From JAYUDN01 sp043739785 (lineage in GTDB: Bacteria; Patescibacteriota; Gracilibacteria; BD1-5; UBA2023): a stretch of DNA of 25,658 nt. The notes under the pieces were generated by a model. It saw nothing but the letters and a program-made list of their open reading frames with translations, made no database searches and was not told where the DNA came from. Every line of letters starts with the position of its first letter. Position 1 is the first letter of the stretch. The stretch covers positions 1 through 25,658 of the forward strand of contig JAYUDN010000031.1 in assembly GCA_043739785.1 (NCBI GenBank), read 5' to 3'. Below are positions 10,557 through 20,528 of this stretch, one piece after another. A program made the position numbers and the translations under genes.

Positions 10557-10740
10557 CCTTCCTTTTATCCTATCCCATCTATCTCGATATTTCAATCGAG
10601 GAAGATGTAAACCTAATTGCTGCAATTGTAACAAATAAATATTTGCATTATATAATTATATTTATACTATTTAATATATATAAACATATATTTATATTAA
10701 ATATTAAGTTAATTATTATTATTTTTTAATTTTTATATAT

Positions 10741-11952
10741 ATGGTACTCGATACAGGAAATACGGCATTTATGCTCGTAGCTACCGCGCTCGTGATGCTC
10801 ATGACTCCTGGGCTCGCTCTCTTCTATGGAGGACTTGTCTCTCGGCACAATGTCGTTTCGGTGATGATGCAGAGTTTTGCCTCTATGGCCTGGACGACCT
10901 TTCTCTGGTTTGCGGTTGGATATTCTCTCACTTTTAGCGGTGACTTTATGGGGATTATCGGAAATCTTGATCACGCCTTTTTTCGAGGGGTATCTCTCAC
11001 AGAAGTGACTCCTACCGGAATACCGCTTCTCGTCTTTATCGCTTATCAGATGATGTTTGCGATCATTACTCCTGCCCTCATTACTGGAGCATTTGCCGGT
11101 CGAGTTCGATTTGGGGCGTATATGATATTTATCACGCTCTGGCTCCTCTTCGTCTACTTTCCGATCGCTCACATGTCGTGGGGAGGAGGACTCTTCTCTC
11201 AGTGGGGAGTGCTTGATTTTGCTGGAGGAACAGTTGTCCACGCTACCGCCGGTTTTGCGGCACTCGCTTCGGTTCTCTACGTCGGGAAACGAAAGGTAAA
11301 GAGTGAAATCCCTCACAATATTCCATTTGTAGCCCTCGGAACCGCTCTCCTCTGGTTTGGATGGTACGGTTTCAATGCGGGATCAGAATTGAAAGCAGAC
11401 GGTATTACGGCGCTCGCCTTTCTCAATACGGATATTGCGGCTTCGATTGCCGGACTCACGTGGCTCGCGATCGTATGGATTCGTGAAAAAAAACCTACCT
11501 TTATCTGACTCCTTTCGGGGTCAGTCGCTGGGCTCGTCGTGATTACTCCAGCAGCTGGTTTTGTCACTCCGCTCGCAAGTGTGGCTCTTGGTATTATCGC
11601 AGGTATAGGATGCTACTACGCGGTCGCTTGGAGAAAGACCAGACAATTCGATGACGCCCTCGATGTATGGGGAATCCATGGAGTCGGTGGGGTACTTGGT
11701 ATTATATCACTCGGTATATTTGCAACCCTGGGAGCGAACAGTGCCGGGGCAAATGGTCTCCTATCTGGAAATATCAAGTTCTTCGGATACGAACTCCTCT
11801 CGGTGGTTATCGCAACAGGTTGGGCATTTGTCTTTAGTTATTTCGCCCTGATGTTCATCAATCTCTTTACTCCCGTACGTGTCTCCCACGATGAAGAAGC
11901 CGAAGGACTCGACATCTCACTCCACGGAGAAGATGCTTATATTCATGAATAA
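10741..11952 (+). CDS. amt: Ammonium transporter Amt
   Basis: A 403-aa Amt/MEP/Rh channel that admits ammonium across the cytoplasmic membrane. It starts MVLDTGNTAFMLVATALVML and continues through TPGLALFYGGLV, the standard first helices. The pore twin histidines are present as H167 (GGTVVHATAGF) and H313 (DVWGIHGVGGVLG). The conserved Asp of the ammonium site precedes the first as D160 (VLDFAGG). The C-terminal cytoplasmic tail VRVSHDEEAEGLDISLHGE is the usual regulatory tail contacted by PII proteins. One TGA at 11506 is read as Gly; all other glycines are GGN. Length is normal for eleven helices. No glnK/PII gene lies beside it. A very AT-rich 200 nt precedes it, with the ATG embedded in TATATATATG. 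It is followed after 42 nt by glnA. Confidence 0.97.
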
Positions 11953-11980
11953 GATCCCATATTTTATCACATCATTATTT

Positions 11981-11986
11981 TATAAA
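11981..11986 (+). promoter_or_regulatory. -10 box of glnA in the amt-glnA gap
   Basis: TATAAA, with the ATG beginning 8 nt after it, so the predicted start of transcription is at or next to the start codon. No convincing -35 is seen, and co-transcription with amt remains possible. Confidence 0.45.
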
Positions 11987-11994
11987 GTAAGCCT

Positions 11995-13428
11995 ATGGAA
12001 CCTATAAAAATCTCGAAATTTCTCGAGCTCAGCTACGATGAATTCGAAGCTATCAACCTCGAAATGCTCAAAAAAACAGAATCAAAAACCGATGCGGAAC
12101 TAGAGGAAGAATACGCCACTTTTCTCAAAAAAGAAAAAGCAATCAAAGCCGTCACGATCTGCTTCTCAAATATCGAGTGAAGATTTCATATGCTCGACTA
12201 TGATAAGTCATTTTTCCTCGACTCGTACGAAAACCTCACCTTCGATGGTTCCTCGATCCGTGGATTTAGTGAACTCGGGGAGTCTGATCTCAGACTTCGT
12301 GCCGACTGGGGCAGTATGCGGCTAGTACCGTGAGATGTCTTCGGGGTAGGAAAGGTGATTATGTTTGCAGAGGTCCTCGATAAAGATCGCAACCCTTATC
12401 CCACCGACTTTCGGGCACAGCTCAAACTCTACGTCGACACCCTCAAGAAAGAGAAGAATATCGTCCCTCACCTCGCAGCAGAGGTCGAAGGCTTTCTCGT
12501 CGCAGGAAAAGATGCCGAGCAAAAATACGGAGAAAACCGACCGTTTGAGCTCATATCTTCGGGTGGATACTATCACTCACTCCCACTTGATGGCCTCAAG
12601 CAATTCATCGATCGAGCCGCAGAAGTACAACGATCGATGGCGTTCAAAAATGAAAAAGACCATCCGGAAGTCGCTCCATCTCAGTTCGAGCTCAATTTTT
12701 CCTATATGCCGATCGTCCGTGCTTGCGATAATATCCAGCTCTACAAACTCGTATGTCGTCAGATTGCGGAGACGATGGATATGACGGCTACCTTTCTCCC
12801 GAAACCGATGATGAGTATCAATGGAAGCGGTATGCATCTCAATATGTCGCTCTCGAAGTGAGGAAAAAATCTCTTCTATGACCCGAAAGGGGAGGATGGT
12901 CTTTCGAAGGTAGCCTGGGATATGATCTCGAGAATCCTCAATCACGCGCCTGAGATTTGTCTCATACTGAACTCGAGTGTAAATGCCTACCGTCGCCTGG
13001 ATCCGAATTTCGAAGCTCCGAATCAGATCAAAGTCTCCTCTCGAGACCGTGGCTCGATGATCCGCATCCCGATGGGCAATGAGCGAACCTCCCGTATCGA
13101 AATCCGATCGGTCGCTCCAGATGCGAATCCGTACCTGACTTCTCTCGTACTCCTCAAGACAGGACTCGAAGGAGAAGAGCTCGAAAAGGATAGTGCGAAA
13201 CGTGAACGGGTTCGCTTCCTTCCGAGTACCATTCATGATGCCATTCGTCTCTATAAAGGAAGTGATTTTATCGGGAAAATCCTCGGTGAAGAAGGGAAGG
13301 AGAAATACCTCGCCTTCAAACAAACGGTCGCCGACCGTAGTCCGAAAGAACTCGGTAATCTCGTCAAAACCAGTGAAGTCATATACCATCACGAGGTCTA
13401 TAACCAAGTACTCTGGAGTAAGTTTTAG
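11995..13428 (+). CDS. glnA: Glutamine synthetase, type I
   Basis: A 477-aa enzyme joining ammonia to glutamate with ATP. Features in order: an N-terminal helical extension of about 50 residues (EEEYATFLKKEKAIKAV), the beta-Grasp region with NLTFDGSSIRGF, a catalytic barrel with AAEVEGFL and SGGYYHSLP, DHPEVAPSQFELNF, the ATP-site signature KPMMSINGSGMHLNMSL (about 271-287) and RDRGSMIRIP. The C-terminal LPSTIHDAIRLYKGSDFI is typical. I see no NLYDLP-type adenylylation loop. Three TGA codons encode Gly (12178, 12331, 12859). It follows amt by 42 nt on the same strand, so uptake and assimilation are coupled. A strong terminator follows at 13490. Confidence 0.97.
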
Positions 13429-13489
13429 AAGACCTAGAAAAAAATTTTACTCTCATCTGAAGTACTTAAAATCCTAAAAAATCACTGGT

Positions 13490-13518
13490 ATCACCCATTT
13501 AGAAAATGGGTGATTTTT
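13490..13518 (+). terminator. Rho-independent terminator after glnA
   Basis: ATCACCCATTT (13490-13500), a 3-nt loop, AAATGGGTGAT (13504-13514), then TTTTAT. The 11-bp stem is perfect. It separates glnA from the convergent CDF gene. Confidence 0.93.
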
Positions 13519-13552
13519 ATTTATTGAATACCTTTCCTAGATTTACATACTT

Positions 13553-14443
13553 TTAACATCCTACTTCTCCGCAATCACTCAACTCTACTTCAATTGTCAC
13601 ATGATGGATATTTTCATGTTCGAGTATATGGCGGAGTTCCTTCTTGATAGTATCAGGATGAGAGCCATCTTCGATGACAATATGAACGGTTAATGCGTTT
13701 TGGGTGGTCGAAAGCGCCCAGATATGAAGGTGGTGGAAGGAGATAATCCCAGGTACGCCGAGAATATGTTCTTCGATCTCTTCTATATCCACAGAGCTCG
13801 GGATACCATCGAAACTCATACGAAAGGATTCCTTGAGGAGTGAGAGGACACTCCACGCCATAACGAGAGAGACTAGTATCGAGATAATCGGATCTATGAT
13901 CGTATATCCAGTGAAGAGGATAAGTGCTCCAGCAATCACCACTCCGAGAGAAACTCCCGCATCTCAGAGCATATGAAGGTAGGCAGAGCGGATATTGATA
14001 TCATCCTTTCCTCATCTCATGAGTATCCAACCTGAAAATCCATTGACAAAAATACCAACTCCGGCTACGAGCATCATCGTAACTCCCTCAGTCGCTACTG
14101 GGTGATAGATCCGATCGATCGCCTCATAGAGGATATACCCGGCGGTCAGGATAAGGAGGAGGCTATTGAAGAGTGCCGAGAGGATACTTCATCGCTTGTA
14201 TCCATAGGTATAGTCTCTAGTTGTCTTCATTTTACTCATCCAGAGGGCCGCTCCTGAGAGGAGAAGATTGAGGATATCCATCGTATTGTGTCCCGCATCC
14301 GAGAGAAGCGCAAGTGACTGAATACGCAATCCGTAGAAGATTTCTAATAATACGAATCAGATATTGAGGACAAGCGCGATAAAGAAAGCGGTCGAAATAC
14401 TCGAAACACCATGTGAATGGTCAGGATGATCATGATGCTGCAT
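13553..14443 (-). CDS. Cation diffusion facilitator (Zn2+/Cd2+/Co2+ efflux type)
   Basis: A 296-aa CDF transporter that exports divalent metal in exchange for protons. The His-rich N-terminus (MQHHDH...HSHG) is usual for CzcD/ZitB-like members. Metal-binding motifs are present in TM2 (SDAGHNTMD, H52 and D56) and TM5 (HMLGD, near residue 158; its Gly is TGA). A cytoplasmic ferredoxin-like C-terminal domain (about 215-296) carries HHLHIWALSTTQ and ends with a Cys pair (SDCGEVGC) that might add a metal site. The H-x3-D form in TM2 favours zinc among likely substrates, but specificity is not proven. TGA is read as Gly at several places, so only the C-terminal third is open in the standard code. 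It is convergent with glnA, 110 nt past the 3' end of its terminator region. Confidence 0.94.
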
Positions 14444-14578
14444 ATATAGAGTAGGGAAGTATTGATTTTTAAATCTGGAATAGAGTTATTTGCAGTATAG
14501 GGAAAATATGTAGCACATCAAATAAATACCGCAAAAGTGATACTAATATTCGTATATCCGTTGCTAAACTGACACTCT

Positions 14579-15331
14579 CTATCGAAGGTGTTGGAGTGCT
14601 CTCTCATTTTTCTTGTGCTGATGGATGGTATACACGACAAATATTCCAAGAATACTGGCCAGAACCAAAGAAGAACCCGTTGTCCCGAACCCAAGTCCTC
14701 ACTTCTCTATACTCTTACTAAAGAGATCTCCGAAGGTCGCACCAAAGGGGCGAGTAAGAACAAAAGCAATCCAAAAAAGAACCACGTGTGAAATCTTGGT
14801 CGTATACTTGAGCACTACAATCCCAGCGATACATCCGCCGATGAGGAAAGCACCTCCGGCAAACCCGAGACCAGAACTATCAGCGAGGAAATCCCCGAGA
14901 GCGGTTCCGAGCGTATTGGAAAAGAGTATCGCTATCCAATAGAGGAGTTCTCCACGAAAGGATCGAATCTCAGTGACCGCAAGTGGCAGTCCGGAATATT
15001 TCCAAAAAGAGAAAATAGCGATGAGGATGGTGATAAGGATCAACGAACCTTCTGTATATCCAAGTCCGAGCGATCGATCCATAAAGTCAGACATCGTGGT
15101 CCCTGCCGTACTCGTCGAAAGGATAACCATCCAGTAGAGAAGTGGATGGTATTTTTTCGAGAAAAGCTGGATCATAAGGGTAACCAGGAAAATACTGATA
15201 AGGATAAGTGAGCTCGTACCATATCCGACTCCAAGCGTTTGCGCGAGCAGGTCTCCGGCCGTTTCACCGAGTGTTGTCGCACATATCTTCATAATCCAGA
15301 ATACCAGGGTGATCTGAGGAAGTTTACTCAT
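14579..15331 (-). CDS. COG4705-like polytopic membrane protein, copy A
   Basis: A 250-aa hydrophobic protein (TAG 14579-14581; an internal TGA at 14699 is Gly). It contains four internal repeats of one motif: TTLGETAGDLLAQTLGVGYG, then AGTTMSDFMDRSLGLGY, LGTALGDFLADSSGLGF and FGATFGDLFSKSIEKGGLGFG. Each is followed by a hydrophobic helix pair, giving about eight helices with pseudo-fourfold symmetry. This layout resembles the COG4705 uncharacterised membrane-anchored proteins. The conserved Gly-Asp (or Ser-Asp) in each repeat may line a pore or bind a cation; that is inference. It is 38 nt downstream of a paralog of identical length, so the two are probably co-transcribed. Confidence 0.88.
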
Positions 15332-15369
15332 ATGTATAAGGCAATAATATTAATAAATAGAGGACGGTT

Positions 15370-16122
15370 TTATACTCATTGAGGATGATTTTCTTTGACT
15401 GAAAGGTAAATGACAAGAGCAATAATAGTAACCGTAAAGAGGATGCTCGTATTGATCGTTCAGAGTCCGAGTCCTCCATTTTCTCTTCACTGAGAAAGAT
15501 AGTCTCCACAAGAAGCTCCGAATGGACGAGTAAGGATATAGGCAAGCCAGAAAGCAACTACTCAGTCCAATTTCTTATAATAGTAAAGAAGGCTGACTAC
15601 TCAAATAGCTCAAGCAAATATAAGGGCAGAAGTAGAATACCCAAGGTCAAATCCTTCCGCCAGAAGGTCTCAAGAAGCCGTACCCAGCGCAAAAGTAAAT
15701 AGTATCGCAATCCAGTAATACAGTTCTCGTTTTGGAGTATTGATCGAGTGGATAGACAGTGTCTTCTCTTGTCTATACCAAAAAGAAAAAACAAGGGCTA
15801 GGAGTACGGAAAAAACTAACGTACTTACCTCCAGGTTCACTCCAAGAGTATCGGTCAATGTATCAGTGAGAAGGGTTCCGGCAACACTGATAAAGAGAAC
15901 TACCGTCCAGTAGGTGACAGGGGTATACTTCTGAGTTCGAAATTGGAAAATGAGCGTAATCAATAAGAGTCACGCCATAATCCACGAAGTATCAGAAAGT
16001 CAAATACCCAGATGCATATTGAGAAAATCGGCCCCCGTTTCACCAACCGTTGTGGCCATGATTTTGATAACCCAGAAAAAAATTGTAATCTCTGGAACTT
16101 TATTGGAAATATAGCTAAGCAT
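15370..16122 (-). CDS. COG4705-like polytopic membrane protein, copy B
   Basis: A 250-aa protein, same length and same fourfold repeat plan as the downstream copy: TTVGETGADFLNMHLGIGL, AGTLLTDTLTDTLGVNL, LGTASGDLLAEGFDLGYS and FGASCGDYLSQG...GGLGLG. ATG at 16122 and TAA at 15370-15372. Unlike copy A it uses many TGA codons for Gly, including 15460, 15487, 15562, 15601, 15610, 15670, 15970 and 16000, so it appears as scattered fragments in the standard code. Conserved signatures shared with copy A include the N-terminal I-K-I-x-A-T-T-x-G-E-T and the ILTRPFGA segment. The exported-protein gene ends 24 nt upstream, so three genes form a likely operon reading leftwards. Function is unknown. Confidence 0.88.
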
Positions 16123-16146
16123 GGAAATCATTATATATAAAAGAAA

Positions 16147-16662
16147 CTACTCTCGATTTCTCTCTTCTCACCACTTCCCTCAACGTATTCCTCATCTCGA
16201 ATATTTCATATTCCCATTAGTTCATCAATTTGAGAGAAATTCTATATTGAATCCTCAGGATTTTATCCCTCCCTCAGAGACTCAGGCGTGGATAAAGCTC
16301 ACAATATCAGGAATACTCGAGCTGATAGCAACAACCAGGGTATCGTTCACCACCATACTCGTTAGAGTAAAGGCAGTATTGATATACTCAGGAGATCACT
16401 TCATGAGCTCGAAGAGAGCATGTGCCTTCGAGAGTGATCCGGTATTTCAGAAAGTAATTTCTATACTCGCTCCAGTATCTGTCGTGACAATTTTTTTCGC
16501 CGTATTCTCGAAGAGATTATCCACCTCATACGAGTTTCGTGAGTAACGAGAATCATGATTCTCCCATCCATATCCACTTCGAGCCACCCATGCTGCTACA
16601 ATAAGGCAGAGAAGGAACAGTATACCTATAAAAATAGCAATCCTTTTCTTAGAAGCTATCAT
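16147..16662 (-). CDS. Small exported or membrane-anchored protein, unknown function
   Basis: A 171-aa frame from ATG 16662 to TAG 16147; an in-frame ATG at 16719 would give 190 aa. I prefer 16662 because the protein then begins with a classical signal or anchor: MIASKKRI, a hydrophobic core IFIGILFLLCLIVAAWVA, then a polar mature part. The mature domain (about 45-140) is mixed alpha/beta with IVTTDTGASIEITF and TLTSMVVNDTLVVAIS, ending in a Gly-rich tail (GGIKSGGF..., NGGTNW, RGGIRGGKWG) with many glycines encoded by TGA. I do not recognise a family. Its position directly upstream of two COG4705-like proteins suggests a shared envelope role. Confidence 0.72.
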
Positions 16663-17065
16663 GATATTATACCACTCAGATGATTGGATCGTCGACGTAA
16701 CATCGAAAAGAGGTACCATAGAAAAAAATAAGGATATAAACCTTAGTAGGTTATAATTTGATGGTAAGAAAATGGTAAGGAAAAATTGTAAACGATGGAC
16801 GAATCTTCGATCGAATGGACGAATCTTTCAAAAAAAGCATCAGTTTGCGAGAAACTAATGCTTTTGATAGTAATTATTCTAAATGGCTCGCCCCATCTCA
16901 GAGTATTCGAACTTTTCTTGAGAATTATGATAGGGTAAAGGAGAAATATTGAGATTCTTTTTAGATCTTATTCAATCGCTTTGTAAATCCTTTCACTAGC
17001 ATAGAATATCAAACATTTCGGTTTTATGTATCCCAAACAATCTTTCGAACAAGTATAGTTGATTT
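16663..17065. other. Intergenic stretch, about 400 nt
   Basis: Holds a tandem repeat of ATGGACGAATCTT (two copies near 16795 and 16815) and the terminator at 16830-16866. The short plus-strand frames starting at these ATGs (about 49 codons) overlap the terminator and have no recognisable relatives, so I do not call them. Nothing else seen. Confidence 0.5.
16830..16866 (-). terminator. Rho-independent terminator of the 17066-17584 gene
   Basis: On the minus strand a 14-bp stem (arms 16852-16865 and 16833-16846, one mismatch) with a 5-nt loop CTCGC is followed by seven T (complement of 16830-16836). It lies about 200 nt past the stop of the minus-strand gene and supports that gene. Confidence 0.8.
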
Positions 17066-17584
17066 CTAGTTTCGAGGATTCAATTCGAGTAACTTTGCTT
17101 CCAGAAGAATTACTTCTTTTTCATCCATCGACTCTTTGAAGTCACTTCAAAGAACTGTCTTTCAAAGCCTTACAGCATTTCAACGTATAAATCTCTTTTT
17201 ATAGTACCTTCAAATTGAGTCACGATAAAAGACTACAATATCTTGATGATCTCAAATTTCTAGAATCTCAATAAAATGTACAATATCTTCTCCAATAAGC
17301 GTATATCATACGTACTGAAATTGATCTCAAAGTAATATACAAAGAATATCTACAGGGTTATTTCATTTGACCTGAAATTGAAGTTTGTATTTCATGGGAG
17401 AATCGTCATATTCTCTTGAGATGTCCCAATAGCAAAAAATCTCAGAAATTATTTGATTTTCTATCATCTTCTTATTTATCTGAATTTGAAAGTATCAGAA
17501 TACAATTGCTCATATGGCTCATACACATGTTCCGACTGCTCATATGGCGGTCATAGTTGGTATATCTAAGATAAAATTGAACAT
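17066..17584 (-). CDS. Membrane-anchored small protein, unknown function
   Basis: A 172-aa frame visible only under code 25 (ATG 17584, TAG 17066); 12 of about 14 glycines are TGA. An N-terminal hydrophobic segment of about 20 residues rich in Gly/Ala/Val (TAIGAVGTCVGAIGAIVFGY) follows a short lead, then FQIQINKKMIENQI. The remainder (about 45-172) looks like a beta-rich cytoplasmic domain: YKLQFQVKGNNPVDILCILL, HFIEILEIGDHQDIVVFYRD and a charged helical end. This one-helix-plus-small-domain form is common among accessory proteins encoded by mobile elements and plasmids. I do not recognise a named family. It is transcribed divergently from the 443-aa gene across a 93-nt gap with TATAAT-like sequences, and it marks the start of the AT-rich island. 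Confidence 0.78.
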
Positions 17585-17677
17585 ATTGAAAAGTTACATA
17601 TACAGTTATAATCAAAAGATGCTATTTTCAAAAACACTTTTTTTCATATCCTATAATAGAAAATAATATCATAAAAC

Positions 17678-19009
17678 ATGAGCACATTTCCAGATATACA
17701 TCAATCGATGAAAGAGACACTGTTCAACCAATATATAAGACCTCTCTTGAGAGAGAATTACAATTTAGAGCACTATATGTACTTCTTGAATCAAGCAAGC
17801 AGGATGTGGATTATGGATATTTCAAAGGATGACATATGAAGGTTTCATATGCTTCAAAAGTGATATACTGAACTTTATACAAAAAATGCTGAACTATTTG
17901 TAGATATATGTAAGCAAATTCTTTCCAAACTCCATGATAGTAGAGTTATTGTTGAGGGCTCAATGAGTGATTTTTATGATGTAGATGATAGTGATATTGT
18001 AAAGAAATATAAAAAAGGATTTGAATATTATAAAAGCCTCTATGAGAGTGAATTTGGACTTGGAATAAGCCTTTTTACGGCCTATGTGTATAAACTACAT
18101 AACGAAAAACTGACAAAGAAACAAGATATAGAATATATAACAGCACCAACCAATGCAAAGCTAAAGGCACTGAATGACGCGAACTTTCAAATGATCTGAG
18201 ATGAGATAGATCCTATTCTAAGAAATGGTTGAGCGTGACATGAGAAGTGGGAAGTTCTGGATAATTGAGAATGTCTAATTGATGATGTGAACCCATATAC
18301 TTGAGAAATAAGAAGCAAGTCTACTCTTACATTAGATCTTCTTGAGAAAAAAATAAAACAAATGGAAAGACTCACCCTGATTATTGATCTCTCAATACAT
18401 GTATTTTTGACAAATAATCCTCATATTTCAGAAAAAATATGAGATATAGATCAGTTCAAGACAGTTCTCAAAATCAGTGAGATAGGAAGATACGCCTGAG
18501 TGATGGCTGAGGAATTTCAACTCTCTATGAGAAAATATAGTTTTGATAGAAATATTCTGAAATTTGAGATCTTCAATGAAAAACCTATGATCGGAATTTG
18601 AAAATCAACCATGTATACAGATAGATTCGCATGTGATGTGGTACATCAAAAAGTCAGTGTACGTTACCTCGATCAAATTATCAGTATTCTAATAAACGTT
18701 ATCTGAATGAACGGTTGAGAATGTTTCAGTAGCGATATTCGCATAACAGATAAGGAGGGGGAACTATTGTTTGAATTCAAGTGGGAAAAAGAAGATATGA
18801 TAACATGGTATAAAGAAATTGATACCAATCACAAAAAGAAGATATATCCCCCTCATTTAACTCAAGATGATATTGAGAAATCGTACTCTCTAATTATAGA
18901 TCATAAGATTGAATATTGAAAATGAGATTATGTTGACAGCATTTTGAGAAATCCATTATTTACTCTAAAATATCAGAGTTTTATTCTTGCGTACTATTCC
19001 TTTGAATAA
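17678..19009 (+). CDS. 443-aa protein of unknown family, probable island cargo
   Basis: A single frame from ATG 17678 to TAA 19007-19009 under code 25, with about 15 TGA codons read as Gly. In the standard code only short pieces survive. The protein is soluble, Lys/Glu/Ile-rich and mostly helical. The N-terminal part (1-175) holds LRENYNLEHYMYFLNQAS and a SMSDFYDVDDSDIVKKY acidic stretch. The middle has NGGAGHEKWEVLDNGECLID and NPYTGEIRSKSTLTLDLLEKK. The C-terminal part has MIGIGKSTMYTDRFACDVV and YPPHLTQDDIEKSYSLII. GIGKST resembles a P-loop tail, but the preceding residues do not complete a Walker A, so I do not claim an ATPase. TATAAT at 17652-17657 is a likely -10. Function unknown; a defence or element-maintenance role is conjecture from context. 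Confidence 0.82.
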
Positions 19010-19637
19010 AGCTACATTTTATATTACTTAGAAATTCGTCGTACAAAAATTATTACCATATTTTACAGTCAAATCTTCCCAATAGGAAGCGAAATACTGA
19101 GAAATAAAATATACATATTTACTGATTTTTTTTACTCACTATCTGCTATTTTTAGCAAATGACTGTCCAAAAATTATTGCAAACTTTTACGATTTCTTTT
19201 CCTCAATCCAAAGGGAAAGTAGCAGGATAGTCAAAGTGAATTTTTATAGTATTTTTTTACACAGAAACGAGCTTTTTTGTACTCCATTTCTAGAGAATGT
19301 CGTGCAAAAACTATAATATGATGTTTTTCTTTTATAGTTATCGATACAGGTCGTTTTCATACCCAAAAGATACTACTTATTGCACTCAAAATGAGGTTTT
19401 TTGACGGAAGTATATTTTAGCTTCCAAATAAGACTGGAATTTTCCATTCTTTTTCGTATATTACTCGTGCCAGGTTTTTATTTTTAATGTTTCTCAAAAA
19501 ACACGATTTTTTCGTGTTCTCGGTAAATGACAAAAAGGCGGCTTCTACAGCTCCTATTTTTCTTTACCGAGAAATTTGAAGTAAAAACCTGGCGGTTTAC
19601 GTAGAAGTCGCCTTTTTATTTTGTCATTTTTTCACCT
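19010..19637. other. 628-nt leader or intergenic region rich in hairpins
   Basis: No supported gene in any frame under code 25. The left half holds small hairpins (CTTCC/GGAAG at 19075-19089, GGAAG/CTTCC at 19406-19425, TGGAA/TTCCA at 19435-19446) separated by T-rich tracts. The right half (19469-19617) is the interleaved inverted-repeat element described separately. Possible jobs are a long 5' leader, a non-coding RNA, or a recombination or replication site. Confidence 0.6.
19469..19617 (+). promoter_or_regulatory. Interleaved inverted-repeat element, switch or pseudoknot-like
   Basis: Four sets of complementary arms are visible. Set a: GCCAGGTTTTTA 19469-19480 with 19582-19593, 12 bp perfect. 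Set b: AACACGA/TCGTGTT 19500-19518, 7 bp, 5-nt loop. Set c: TTCTCGGTAAA 19517-19527 with 19563-19573, 11 bp perfect. Set d: 19532-19548 with 19601-19617, 17 bp with one G.U pair. Set c nests inside a, but d begins inside the c loop and pairs beyond a, so d cannot form as a simple stem together with a and c. Set d is followed by TTTTTATTTTG, like an intrinsic terminator. The next ATG is at 19638. It could be an attenuator with alternative folds, a pseudoknotted RNA, or a recombinase recognition site. Confidence 0.6.
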
Positions 19638-20516
19638 ATGGATATCCAAACTATCAGATCTTTTCTCTGGAAATGGACCAAACGAGTTCTCTATACTTTA
19701 CTTGCATTCTTTCTCATTATTATTCTCATTGCTATATTCTGACCAGAAGAATGGAAACATCCAAAAACACAAAATCAAACAGGTTCCACTATTGCGTGAA
19801 CTATAATAAACACGGGAAATATACTCAATATTTCTACTTGATCTACCAACACCTGAAATCTTGTATCTTCTGGAAGTATAGGAACATCAGGAAGCAGTAC
19901 AGGAGGCTCAAATACGTGACTTTCCATTCCTCAAGATACCAAGATAGCGAAAGACTCGAAAATCCCTCCAAATGAAGAACGAAGAAAAGAATTCTATATG
20001 GGATATATGAAGATACAAGATATTTCTGTAGATACGATCTTCGCACAATCAAATCAACAATTTACGTCTGATATGGAAAGGATGAAATACTATGCTTGAG
20101 CTATTCAATCAAAAGAACTCGAACTGACAAAGACATATGGTCTCACCGAAGATGATATTGATCCGATAATTGCCGAGGCTATCAAAAAGGGTTGGAATAC
20201 AGAATACTATAATAGTATCAACACAAGTAGAACCACTCAAATATCTCAAAAGGAAGAAATACAGAAGTATACAGACTCGCACCAAGGGGAACTATGGGTG
20301 GCTTGCAAGAAAGAAATCAAATCTCGACTCAAATCACCTACAACAGCAGATTTTCCTTTTCTTGATTTTACTATTTGGGCATGAGATACAGATATTATTC
20401 TCAAATCATATGTTGACTCTCAAAATGGATTCGGCGCAAGTGTTCGTACAACTTTCAAATGTTACTTCGACTACAATGGTGGAAAACCAAGCATAAAGAA
20501 TGTGGAAACCCTTTAG
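19638..20516 (+). CDS. Membrane-anchored protein with C-terminal VDSQNGFGA domain
   Basis: A 292-aa frame under code 25 (TAG 20514). Layout: short cytoplasmic start MDIQTIRSFLWKWTKR, one transmembrane helix (about 17-34), a flexible Thr/Ser/Gly/Asn linker (about 45-95, with several TGA-coded Gly), a helical middle, then a compact C-terminal domain (about 225-292). That domain contains WVACKKEIKSRLKSPTTADF and YVDSQNGFGASVRTTFKCYF. The order C-x3-x-LKSP-t-A-x-F then V-D-S-Q-N-x-F-G-A-x-V-R...C is a pattern I know from many small secreted or membrane-anchored proteins of phages and mobile elements; the two Cys may pair. Its role is not established. It lies 21 nt downstream of the structured element and converges on the DUF4238 gene, 12 nt away. 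Confidence 0.82.
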
Positions 20517-20528
20517 AAATTAAACCTA

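Noticed and set aside
12577..13407. Minus-strand 276-aa frame opposite glnA
   Set aside because: It is the antisense of a fully conserved glutamine synthetase and has no family features.
16796..16963. Short plus-strand frames beginning MDES near a tandem repeat
   Set aside because: They overlap a clear minus-strand terminator, are under 50 codons and have no recognisable homologs.
18580..18630. GIGKST in the 443-aa protein as a Walker A motif
   Set aside because: The required GxxxxGK[ST] spacing with a preceding beta strand is not convincing (MIGIGKST), and no Walker B follows.
19469..19617. CRISPR array or integron attC site
   Set aside because: There are no regularly spaced direct repeats and no attC core sites or integron integrase; the repeats are inverted and interleaved.
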